The translations under genes were made by a program, and so were the position numbers. 64,000 nucleotides of DNA from NCBI GenBank assembly GCA_933822405.4, contig CAKOGP040000779.1, positions 510,291-574,290 of the forward strand, written 5' to 3'. How positions within the stretch are numbered: position 1 is the stretch's first letter; every line of letters starts with the position of its first letter. The notes below the pieces were generated by a model, which made no database searches, was not told where the DNA came from, and saw nothing but the letters and a program-made list of their open reading frames with translations. Below are positions 10,782 to 20,703 of this stretch, piece after piece. This DNA comes from Cylindrotheca closterium. Its lineage: Eukaryota; Bacillariophyta; Bacillariophyceae; Bacillariales; Bacillariaceae.

Positions 10782-11429
10782 ATGCTAAACACCAGACCAC
10801 AATCACCAACCATGGCAACCAATACAGAAAAGGAACATCACAGCGATACACAAGACGTTCTTCTTGATTCTCAAGAAGAAGAAACAACAAGCCGACGGGT
10901 TCGATTTTCGGTCGATGAAAACGATACCCAGAGCGCCCCCAACCAAGAACTCACAGCGGAAATGATTAGCGAGCTCTGGTACACGCACGAAGAAGTTACA
11001 GGATTCAAGCAGGAAATTCGAACCCTCGTCATTCGACGAATGCAAAAAGGATCGTTGACCGAAGACGAAATGGCGGGATTGGAAAAATATCACCCTCAAC
11101 GCTCGGAATACAAAAAGTCGGCCAAACATCACATTCTACATGCCCAAACAAAGAGACGAGGCCCTGAATTTCTTCGTTCTATATCACGGCGATGCACTGC
11201 CTGGGCCAGAGCGATCGCTACGGAACAAGGATTTCATGATTACTGCGCCGTGTACGATCCATGGGATGGCCTCAATTTCGAGTCTGTCATTGTTGCTGCT
11301 GACACTAATGACTCTTCAGTGACTATCACGGAGAAACGAATGCGCAACGAGGAGGTGGAAGCATCACAACGTTCTTCTTCTTCTTCTTCTGCTGCTGCCT
11401 CCAAGAGACAAAGGTTGTCGCCGCGATAG
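10782..11429 (+). CDS. RVxF/WYT family protein 2, function unknown
   Basis: The first in-frame ATG is at 10782 (215 aa); a second at 10812 is also possible. The layout follows the upstream paralogue without its Asn/Gln runs: a polar acidic N-terminus, then RRVRFSVDENDTQSAP (RVxF-like core at about residues 39-42), ELTAEMISELWYTHEEVTGF, a basic helix, EKYHPQRSEYKKSAKHHILH, RRCTAWARAIATEQGFHDYC and a short acidic segment. It ends in a serine run and a basic nuclear-signal-like tail (SKRQRLSPR). The pair with the gene 0.77 kb upstream is in the same orientation and looks like an old tandem duplication; the proteins share the motif order but are much diverged. The function is unknown. Confidence 0.8.
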   Translation: MLNTRPQSPTMATNTEKEHHSDTQDVLLDSQEEETTSRRVRFSVDENDTQSAPNQELTAEMISELWYTHEEVTGFKQEIRTLVIRRMQKGSLTEDEMAGLEKYHPQRSEYKKSAKHHILHAQTKRRGPEFLRSISRRCTAWARAIATEQGFHDYCAVYDPWDGLNFESVIVAADTNDSSVTITEKRMRNEEVEASQRSSSSSSAAASKRQRLSPR

Positions 11430-12049
11430 GAGGAGCAGGATTATCCTTTTTGTTGTTTTTGGAGACGATGGCTGATCGATCATGCAAGGGCGAGATGCAC
11501 GACTCCTCACATATATAGTTCATACCGTGCTAAATTCCCCACAATTTTTGGATCAACATACCACTATAGTCATTATTGTTCGTAGTTGGTCCATTGAGAT
11601 GGTTATTGCTGGTTGGGTGCGAGCGAGCTTCAATTTTAAAATGCAGCAGTCTCGCGGGAGGGAATAAGTGGGGGCGATCGATGACCAGACTTTTTGGGGG
11701 ACATCGCATCTTTGATGAATGAATGAAGAATTGAAGAATTATTTTAGGAGACATATATTGCTTCAGTATCTGCGAGTGATTGATTCGGCGGTGTGGCAGT
11801 TACTTGGAGGAGTACGGTAATAATAAATAATGCGTGTCCAACCTAACGATGGCAGCAAATAATCAAGGGTTGTTGGGCAGCCAGCATGATAGTAGGTGCA
11901 AACAATGGATTCCAAATGGTGTTGAACTGGAGAAATGTAGTATTGCATCGGTAGCACCTGCAACGTAACAGAGACTATACGGCTTATCACAGGCCGCCGA
12001 TTCGGTCCCATTGCGTCTATTTGCATTCCCAACGCAAAGGACATTTTAA
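11430..12049. other. Intergenic region upstream of the truncated VWD gene
   Basis: No gene is supported. I searched this stretch for the exons that precede the last VWD module in the complete genes (the Cys-rich exon start and the Pro/Thr linker) and for a signal-peptide exon, and saw none. An in-frame TAA at 12047-12049 bounds the downstream open frame. Confidence 0.55.
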
Positions 12050-13112
12050 ATCTCCGAAGCTACCGGGCTCCCTAACATCTCAGATTCTCCCGATGTCCCG
12101 GGACTTTTCGATATCCCAGATGTGCCACAGCTTCCTGATGACACCGAATCTACGATAATTTCCGAAGCTGCTGCTGGGCTTCCAGACGTTCCTGATGCAT
12201 CCTTACTCCCAGACACTAGTAGTACTACCGCTCAAATCTCGGATGCTGGCGGTCAAGGCGATCCACACTGTAAGTTTTCCAGGCTACAAATCAACGTTTT
12301 GAACTACTCTCCTTTTGAAGAATTCCAACACTCACCACTATATTGCTGTCACTTCAGTCACCACATGGAGAAACGAACACTTTGAATACCACGGACAGTG
12401 TGACTTGATCCTCGCCACGGACTCTAATTTTGCTGACGGACTTGGACTAGATGTCCAGATCCGAACCAAGGTGGTCCGATACTGGAGCTACATTAAGAGT
12501 GTGGCCATGCGTATCGGTGCTGACATTTTCGAGATTGAAGGCAATGCCGACATGTCCGAGGATCTTCGATACTGGATCAATATGGAGTTCAAGGGCGCCG
12601 TCAAGAATGTTGGCGGTTTCCCTGTCATTTTCAAGAATCGCAAGGGACAGGCCATGAAGCAAACTATTCTCATTGACTTGAACTCCAAGTACCCAGGTGC
12701 AAAGATTGAAATCCAAGTATGGAAGGAGTTTGTCAAGGTCAACTTTCAAAATCCCACCGTCGAAGCCTTTGGCAATACCGTCGGTATGTTAGGAGACTTT
12801 AGCACTGGCAAGACTGTTGGCCGTGATGGAGTGACTGTCTTCGATGATTATATGCTTTTGGGAGAAGAGTGGCAAGTGCTTCCAGCCAATGACATGCTCT
12901 TCCACAGTACGGAAGAACCTCAGTTCCCAAGCAAGTGCATCGAACCAGAAGATTCACAAGGAGATCGTCGCCGCCGACGCCTTGGTGAATCTGCTATCAC
13001 AGAAGAACAAGCCGAGAAAGCCTGCGCAAGTCTGACTGGTATGCTTGACCGTAAAGATTGCGTGTATGACATCTTGGCCACACAAAATCTTGACATGGCT
13101 GTAGCATATTAG
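12050..13112 (+). CDS. 5'-truncated VWD gene: C-terminal VWD module only (possible pseudogene)
   Basis: The frame is open from 12050 (TAA just before it) to 12269, then a GT-AG intron 12270-12357, then 12358-13112 ending in TAG. The first part is a Pro/Asp-rich linker with two related units (ISEATGLPNISDSPDVP and ISEAAAGLPDVPDAS); the second is a VWD domain starting SDAGGQGDPHF and TTWRNEHFEYHGQCDLILA, a polybasic DRRRRRLGES and the terminal MAVAY. It aligns with the last module of the three complete genes downstream. No in-frame ATG occurs before the intron, and no upstream signal-peptide exon was found, so either distant 5' exons exist or this is a decayed partial copy. Unlike the complete genes, it has an intron directly after the GDPH motif. 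The coding part has no stop or frameshift, which argues against long neutral decay. Confidence 0.6.
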
Positions 13113-14600
13113 ATGAGAGCAAACTGAGACAACCATTTTGATCCACATCCACATCCACATACATATAACATAGAATGTCGATTGCATAGCCAGTACTGTT
13201 CATCGTTGTTATCTTATGCCAAGAAGACCTTTAACAAGAGTCACTTTCAACCTCTCCTTGAAGTATGCTCTGAGAGCTCAGTTTCCGTACACCGTACTGT
13301 ATAGTCTGTGATGGAAATTGCTGTGCCGTCACCATGCTTGGTTGAGGACTAAATGAGCCCAAAAAAGCAAAACACAGAGCCACACATGCGACATTCACAG
13401 TATCAAGGTGAAATTTTCAGGTCTTGCTGCAAGTGCATCGTTCATCAAGCAAGTGCATCGTTGCATACTGTACATCCGAGTTGTCAACGTGACAGTACTT
13501 CCGTACGGTACAGTACTTGCAAGTTTGAATTTTGAACGTATACCGCGGGTGATGGATGGACGAAATGACTACCCGCAATATTTGCTGGTCATTGGGAGCT
13601 ACCAGTACCACCTTCTGTACGGTACTGCTAGCTCTACTTGAAGAATGGAACCTTACAGTAGATCTTATTAAATGAAACAAGAGAAGTGTGAAAAGCTAGC
13701 AGCAAATCATCGATGGTACAAGATACTCTACGGTACCATTAGGACCCGATACGCTACAGTAGGTGGTAGAAGAAATAGTCATTCCAAATGCCTCATTTTC
13801 TCCCATCGTATGACCGCAACATTGGTCGTGGTCTTCTCGTTGCAAATGCAAAAAATGGGTCCGGCTCATCTCCTCTTGCGTAGTAAGAAATCCCCTTTGG
13901 GGCGGCCAAGAATGTACATTGTGAATGAATCATTCTGCAATAATCTTGTATTCGGGATCAGTTTGGGCTCATTCATATGTGTTGATTTTCGCGATGAATT
14001 CCATCGAAATTAGCATGGTGTGTCTTGTGTCTTGGTTTTGATATTTTTATAAAAGAATGCAAATACACATTTATCTGCCTTTCCCACGGCTCTCCAGTTT
14101 TCCAAGCGACACCTAAGCCTCTATACAATGATAAGACGTCTGACGAACCTCCTCCCACGAGCAAGTTTGCGGTCGAAAGGCCTTTGACAATAAATGTTAT
14201 GCGTTCGCAACAAGAAAGAAAGGGTAAGTATGCGCTGTTTCGCTAAAAAGCATTTTTCGACCCACCGTGCCCGTACAAACTGATGTGCATAAGATGTCCA
14301 CAGAAACCAAATTGTACACAAGACCCGTCTAAATCTAAGTCATTTCGACGGCCCAGGCACAAGAACTGCCATATATGTTTCCTCATCACTTTTTCATGCA
14401 GTGTAGGAAGCAAGTTATTATTGTACCGGTCTTGGGTGTGCCTTGGAAATGACTTCGTCCAAGCCACTCTTTCTCATAAATTTACAAACTCACAAAACTC
14501 AAGTGTACTCGTAATCAAACAAACAAACTCCAAACAACAAAGACATACCAACACTAATCTCCAACTTCTTACTTACAACGAGAACAAAGAAAGCCCAGAG
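13113..14600. other. Intergenic region before the complete VWD genes
   Basis: No gene is supported in about 1.5 kb. It contains a short hexamer repeat (ccacat, three copies near 13143-13160) and several copies of tacggtac-like words. Its right end, rich in caaac and caaac-like words up to 14600, looks like the 5' untranslated region of the next gene. Confidence 0.5.
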
Positions 14601-17600
14601 ATGAACCTTCGCAGTTTCAGCAGTGCAGTTCTGCTAGCAGTCGCTGCTGCGCCTGCTTTCGCAGATGAGATTCGCGTGAAGATGAAACCTGATAACAACA
14701 GAGCCGAACAAATTCGCATCTTTACTCAGTTGGATCCAACCTGTACTGCTATTGGAGAGCGTACTGTCATCGGGATCGATGATGACGGGAAGTGCGAAGA
14801 GAAACAGAGTTTGTTCAAGGGAGATAGTATCAACTCAAAGTTTAATTGCTGCAAAGAAAACAACTTGAAAAACGACTACTATGTCTGGGAGGACAAGATG
14901 GATTATTTCCATGGCCCTGGCAGCAATCACTGGAGCCAGTGGAAGTACAAGGTTGACCAGCTTTTTGAAGACGGCGTTTGCTCTGAGAAATGGAATGGTG
15001 GGTATGGAGATTCGTGGCTTCCCGAAGGGGAAACATACAACGTTTACGTAGCCCAATACTACAAAAAAGGGGATTCACGAGGTTGGCGAGAGCTGGGTTG
15101 GAGAGATACATCCGATGAGAGTTCTGATGAGAGTTCTGATGAGAGTTTTGATATTGAACAGCTAATGGTCGACTTCCCGTGCCAAAAGATCAAGGCTATC
15201 ATCTTTGACCCAAATAAATTGTAAGTGCTTTGTGTTTCGTTCATCCGGACCACTGTCGTATCAGCAACATCACCTCTAACTTTGCTTCTCGATAACGAAA
15301 AGGTATCGAACGGATTCGAAATACTCTGATGGAGGAGAAGACCAGTACAAAGATCTTCGAGGCAATGATTGGTGGGCCCGTGGACTGAATCCAGGAAACG
15401 CTGGTGAAGGATTCGCAGTGAACTGTCCAATTGGAACTGACACTTGCGATGCATTATCTTCCACTGTGTCTGCTGCCTCTGCTGCTTCTACTACTTGTGC
15501 CTCTGAAAACGATTCTCCTACTGTCGAAGACGTCACTGTCGGTCCCAACTCTTGCACTTCTCGCGGATGGGGAGATCCGCATATGGTCACTTGGGACGGT
15601 CTCCGTTACGATGTCCACGTGCATGGTGAACTCATCTTTGCCAAGTCTTTGGACCCCAACTCTTCCTTCCAAATCCAAGCCCGTACCGAGCCTGTGAAGA
15701 ATCATCCCGCCAAGCCTGCTGTCACTACTGGCCTCGTCATTACCGATGACAACATGCCCAAGATCCAAGTTTCCATGCCACGTGATGAAGATGATCCATG
15801 TACCGAGGTCATCAATGGATGTCCAGTCGAGCTCTATGTTGATGATGTCCTTCGCAAGCCTTCTCACGGATCCGGAAGCGACAAGGCCAAGGTCGATGTC
15901 CGAGGAAGCAGGATCACTGTTGAATATCCTGGTGCTTCTCAGTTCAAGGTGGTGATGGACGTCACTAGCTGGAGCAACGAATGTCATTTCTCAGTTACCT
16001 ACACTCTGGGTACTTGCCGTGATGACATTGTTGGTCTATTGGGCTCTCCCGATGGAGAATGGCGCAATGATTGGATGGACACTAGTGGCAATCCTCTTTC
16101 CATTCCTTCTGATCTTCGTCGCGGAAGCGGTTTTGCCCCTACTATGGAATATGCCCGTGACAACTGGTGTGTTCCCAACGAGCCTGCTTCCAACTTTGCT
16201 TATGAGCATGATACCAGTTTCGATACTTATGACATCTGTGACAATCCGTAAGTTCTCGTACCGGTACGAGCGAATCGAAACGTGCGAAGATATTTTGTCT
16301 CTAAATCTTGGTCTCTTATATTGTTTTGAATTACAGCAATGTCGGAGAGTTGGCGGGTGCGGTGGATCATGCTGATGAATCCATCAAGAAGGCTTGCCAT
16401 GGAGACATCTTTTGTATTCTCGATACCGTTGCCTTCGCCGATGATGAGACGGATACCACGGTGGTTCAAGAAATCATTGACAACTTCAACAACGACGAAG
16501 GATTGCAGCACGAGTTGAAGCAAACTCAAACTGCTGACATTGAGATTGTGGAGCAAGTTCCCGAGGACCTTGGCAACGCCGACTGTCCTACGTGCAAGGC
16601 TGTTGGATGGGGTGATCGTAAGTCTGCTATATTGATATATTGTCATTTGTTCTTCCTATTATACTGACCACAAGTTAATTCGTTTTTTATCCATTCAGCA
16701 CACATTGTCACTTTCGATGGTCTATCCTACGATGTCCATGTCAAGGGTGAACTAACCTTCCTCAAGTCTTTGGATCCTGAGAATGACTTCACTATTCAGG
16801 CTCGAACCGTTGCTGTCAAGAACCACAGCAAAGGACCAGCTGTTACTACTGCCGTTGTTGTCCACGAAGACTCTCGCCTTGGACTTCCCGATATCCAGGT
16901 TTCTCTTGGACAGGACGCGGACAGTGAATTGGCCACCGAGTTTAGCACTGGCAGAAACAACAAGTGCTATGTTCAGTTGTTCGTGGACAAGGAGGTCAAG
17001 AGCATTTTGGGCGGATCTGGTACTACTGGAGCCAGCGTGCAAGTGAACGGCAACCGTATTGTTGTTGAGTACCCATCTACAAATCTGAAATTGGATATCA
17101 AGGTAACATCCTGGCGTAATGAGTGTCACTTCAGTGTCGACTACTGGTTGGTGGACTGTCGATGTGACGAAACTTTGGTTGGTATTCTTGGACAACCTGA
17201 CTCTCCCAAGGACTGGACGAATGATTGGCATGATCATGACGGAAACGCTGTGACCATTCCTTCTCGCCGCAGTGACCGTCGCGGAAAGAAGGCGTACGAT
17301 TACTCTCGAACTTGGTGCATCACTGCTGGAGAATCGCACTTCGCGTACGAACCAAACATGAGCCATGGCGACTTTGATGAATGTACCGGAGCTACAGGAG
17401 ACGACAAGTAAGTTTTGATGTATCGAATCTTGTTGATGATATGCACGGTCGAGCATTGTACTGACAATACTGTTTGCTTGCCTGACTTTTTCAGCTTTGA
17501 AATCGACATTGGTGCCATCATCGAAGAGTTTGAAAACACCACACCTGAAGTGATTGCTCAGTGTACTATGGATGGCGATGATGAGCCAGATGAAGGTTGT

Positions 17601-19861
17601 CTCGTGGACTGTTTCTTTGGTGGGGAAGATGCATGCAACGAGTTCACTGATACTGTTGCTACTGTCATCGCCGAGACCCAGACAGAAACCATTGAGTTCC
17701 CTCCGGAACCCGAGATCATATTGGAAGTCCCCGATACACCACCCGCTGGAGGAGACTGTCCCGTGTGCAAGGCCGTTGGCTGGGGTGATCGTAAGTCAAA
17801 TATTGAATGCGCTTGCGATTTCATTATTTGTTGCTGCCGACTGACTAACCGTGATTGTCTCTCTTTCAAACCATTCAGCACACATCATCACCTTTGATGG
17901 TGTTACATACGACGTCCACGTCAAGGGTGAACTTACTTTCCTCAAGTCTTTGGGAGCAAGAGATTTCACCATCCAAGCCAGAACTGCAATCGTATCGAAC
18001 CATCCAAAGGGACCAGCTGTCACCACCGGTGTTGTAGTCTACGAGACTGGACAACCTACCATCCAAGTTTCTCTCGGCAGCAGCTCCAACAGTGAGCTTG
18101 TGACCATGTTCGGTCAGTGTCCAGTTCAACTCTTTGTGAATGGGGTTGCTACCGACATTGACGCTGGCACTGGATTGAGTGATGCCACCGTTCAAACCAA
18201 GGGCAAGCGAATCGTTGTCGAATATCTTAATACTCAAATTCGATTGGACATGGATGTGAAGGTGTGGCGCAACACTTGCCACTTCAGTGTAACATACTAC
18301 TTGGCCGACTGTCCTTGTGATGGAAGCTTGGTTGGTATTCTTGGTCAGCCCGATGGCGAATGGTCTAATGATTGGCATGAGCATGATGGAACAGCTGTCA
18401 GCATTCCAACCAGCAATCGCGATCGTCGCGGAAAGAAAGCTTACGATTACTCGTTGACTTGGTGTTTGACAGCTCCCGAATCCTACTTTTCGTATGAACC
18501 AACCATGGGCCACGCGGACCACGACTTCTGTACTGGAACCAAGGGCGATGACAAGTAAGTATCGGTTGAAATGATATTGCTGTGCTACAATGTTGTGATT
18601 GAAAGAATTGTTTCTGATGCTATTGCGTTTCTATTGTATCATCACTTCCAGCTTCGATGTCGATATTGATGAGATCATTGAAGAAGCCTCGCCAGAAATC
18701 ATCACCAAGTGTACCGTCGACAACGAATTGGACGAAGGTTGTGTGGTCGAGTGCGTTTACCTTGGCGACGGAGCATGTGATGAGTACCTAGAAATTGTTC
18801 AGAATACTGCAACAGCAACCATCACGGAAGAACCAACTTCCGGACCAACACCAGTCCCAACTTCTGGACCAACTCCAGTCCCAACTTCCGGACCAACTCC
18901 TGTCCCAACTTCTGGACCAACTCCCGTCCCAACTTCTGGACCAACTCCAGTCCCAACTTCTGGACCAACTCCCGTCCCAACTTCCGGGCCTACTCCGTTG
19001 GTCCCTGCCCTACCCGATGACATCCCTGATGTTCCAGAAGACACTTACGCCATCTCTGATACTGAAATTAGTGATCAAAGCGATGCTGGAAGTCAAGGTG
19101 ATCCCCACTTCAAGACTTGGAGAAACGAGCATTTTGAGTACCATGGACAGTGCGATTTGGTCTTGGCCAAGGATCCCAACTTTGCTGAAGGTCTCGGTTT
19201 CGACGTGCAAATCCGTACCAAGTTGGTTCGCTTCTGGTCTTACATCAAGAGTGCCGCCATTCGAATTGGTAACGATGTCTTCGAAGTGGAAGGAGATGCT
19301 GAAGGCACCTTGGAACTTCGCTATTGGATGAACCTGGAGTTCCAAGGTCCATTGGAGACCATTGGCGGATTCCCAATCATTTTCAACGGTCGCGACAACA
19401 ACGCCAACAAGAAGATCGTTCAGATTGACTTGAGCTCCAAGTACCCCGGTGCCATGATCGAGATTCAAGTCTGGAAGGAATTCGTCAAGGTTGACTTCAA
19501 GAACCCATCTTTGGATGCCTTTGGAAACGCCGTTGGTATGCTTGGAGATTTCAAGACTGGAAAGACGTTGGCTCGTGATGGAGTAACCGAGATAGACGAC
19601 TTCCACAAGTTCGGAAACGAATGGCAAGTGCTACCAACCGATCTCATGTTGTTCCACGATGCCGAGGCACCACAGTTCCCCAAGAAGTGCATCGAGCCTG
19701 AAGATCCTCGAGGTGAACGTCGCCGCCGTCTGGAAGAGTCCTCCGTCAGTGTTGAAGATGCCGAAAAAGCATGCGCAAGTCTGACCGATGATCTTGACCG
19801 CAAGGACTGTGTCTACGATATCGTTGCCACTCAAGACATGGCAATGGCTGGAGCGTACTAA
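14601..19861 (+). CDS. Secreted four-VWD-domain (GDPH) protein, gene 1 of the tandem array
   Basis: Seven exons: 14601-15220, 15303-16247, 16337-16617, 16699-17407, 17495-17790, 17879-18554, 18652-19861. All introns are GT-AG and 74-104 bases long; the frame holds throughout, giving 1578 aa. A signal peptide (MNLRSFSSAVLLAVAAAPAF, likely cut after AFA) leads to a domain of unknown type ending in DESS repeats and FPCQKIKAIIFD. Four VWD domains follow, each opening with a GDPH motif: GWGDPHMVTWDG (about residue 297), GWGDPHIVTFDG (615), GWGDPHIITFDG (950) and SQGDPHFKTWRNEHF in exon 7. The third and fourth are separated by a Cys-rich spacer and seven PTSGPTPV-like repeats. The tail has a polybasic GERRRRLEES and ends MAGAY. 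VWD proteins act outside the cell as cross-linked adhesives or matrix; GDPH motifs in mucins undergo Asp-Pro self-cleavage. An adhesive or extracellular-matrix role here is inferred. Confidence 0.9.
18836..19005 (+). repeat. 24-base coding minisatellite (PTSGPTPV units, seven copies)
   Basis: A Pro/Thr/Ser linker of 8-residue units, seven in a row, lies between the third and fourth VWD domains of array gene 1. Units differ only at silent or third positions (tct/tcc, cca/ccc). Array gene 2 has four units, which accounts exactly for its exon 7 being 72 bases shorter. Such linkers are typical O-glycosylation regions. Confidence 0.9.
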
Positions 19862-20029
19862 TTATTTAGTTTGAACGAAATCAATATATAAAAAGATTAG
19901 AATACCATTAGGAATACACCTTTTTTCTTGATTCTGTTGGATTACAGGGCGTTCCGCTCGGTTCCGTCGACTTTTTATAGTTGGTGAAAGTGCTACAGTA
20001 CCCTGCTTGGTCATTATAGCATTGTACAA

Positions 20030-20510
20030 CGTAACCGTTTGGTCACTTCACTTTTCAGAGACAGAGAAGGCATATGTCTGGACGTTCATGCTCATTGGAT
20101 TTTATTAGACATGAAGATGAGTTCCTCTAATAAAAATTGGACGGCCAAAATTTAAATTCTGTAGTAAGAAGTTGATACGATATTAGAAGGTAAGACTCAT
20201 TTCCAAGACCCTCATAAATGTTTCGAGAAACGACAGATTACGTAACCGTTTGGTCATTTCATTTTTCAGAAACAGCGAAGGCATATATACATCTGGACGT
20301 TTACGCTCCCTATTGGATTTTATTAAACATTAAGATGAGATCCTCTAATAAAAATTGGACGGCCAAAACTTAAGTTCTATTAAAAATTGGACGGCCCGAA
20401 TGAGAAAATGCCAACAAAAGGTCATCGATGTACAGTAGAATAAACAAAAAAAGTTGATACGACATTAGAAGGTAAGACTCATTTCCAAGACCCTCATAAA
20501 TGTTTCGAGA
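20030..20510. repeat. Two degenerate direct repeats upstream of array gene 2
   Basis: Both units begin cgtaaccgtttggtca, carry ttcagagacagagaaggcat or a close variant, the word taataaaaattggacggcc, and end with gaaggtaagactcatttcca and aaatgtttcgaga. The second unit has an insertion that repeats the ttggacggcc word. The word aataaaaattggacgg also occurs upstream of array gene 3 near 27110. They could be promoter elements or a short dispersed repeat. Confidence 0.85.
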
Positions 20511-20621
20511 TCATATAGCGCTCGTTTTTCACAATCCCGGTCATTATTGCAATCACTGAAAACCACTTTCATAGCCCTCACAAATTTGCACCCCGCAAAA
20601 ATCAGGAGCACGAACCAACTA

Positions 20622-20630
20622 TTTTATACT
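20622..20630 (+). promoter_or_regulatory. Possible TATA-like element of array gene 2
   Basis: ttttatact lies about 75 bases before the ATG at 20704 and 20 bases before a CAAAC-rich leader. It was chosen by position and composition only. Confidence 0.25.
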
Positions 20631-20650
20631 AGCAACACACTCTCAACAAA

Positions 20651-20680
20651 CAAGACCAAACAAGACCAAACAAGACCAAA
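20651..20680 (+). repeat. 10-base tandem repeat in the leader of array gene 2
   Basis: Three perfect copies of caagaccaaa end 23 bases before the ATG. The corresponding leaders of array genes 1 and 3 are CAAAC-rich but do not have this repeat. Confidence 0.9.
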
Positions 20681-20703
20681 CAAAGCAAAAAACAAGCCAA
20701 GAG

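Larger units (their letters stand above)
19862..20703. other. Intergenic region with two long degenerate direct repeats
   Basis: No gene is supported. The first 160 bases downstream of the stop codon are almost the same as those after array gene 2 (25900-26046). Two related units of about 210 and 270 bases follow (20030-20240 and 20241-20510), and then the promoter and leader of array gene 2. Confidence 0.7.

Noticed and set aside
12122..12385. Start of the truncated VWD gene at a GTG near 12122
   Set aside because: Nuclear genes rarely start at GTG; the frame is open upstream to 12050 and the end of this frame runs into the intron.
15454..15987. Long minus-strand frames opposite the VWD exons (also at 21557-22411, 28356-28889, 17875-18522 and similar)
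   Set aside because: They repeat in every copy because the + strand exons repeat, and their composition is that of a reversed coding frame.
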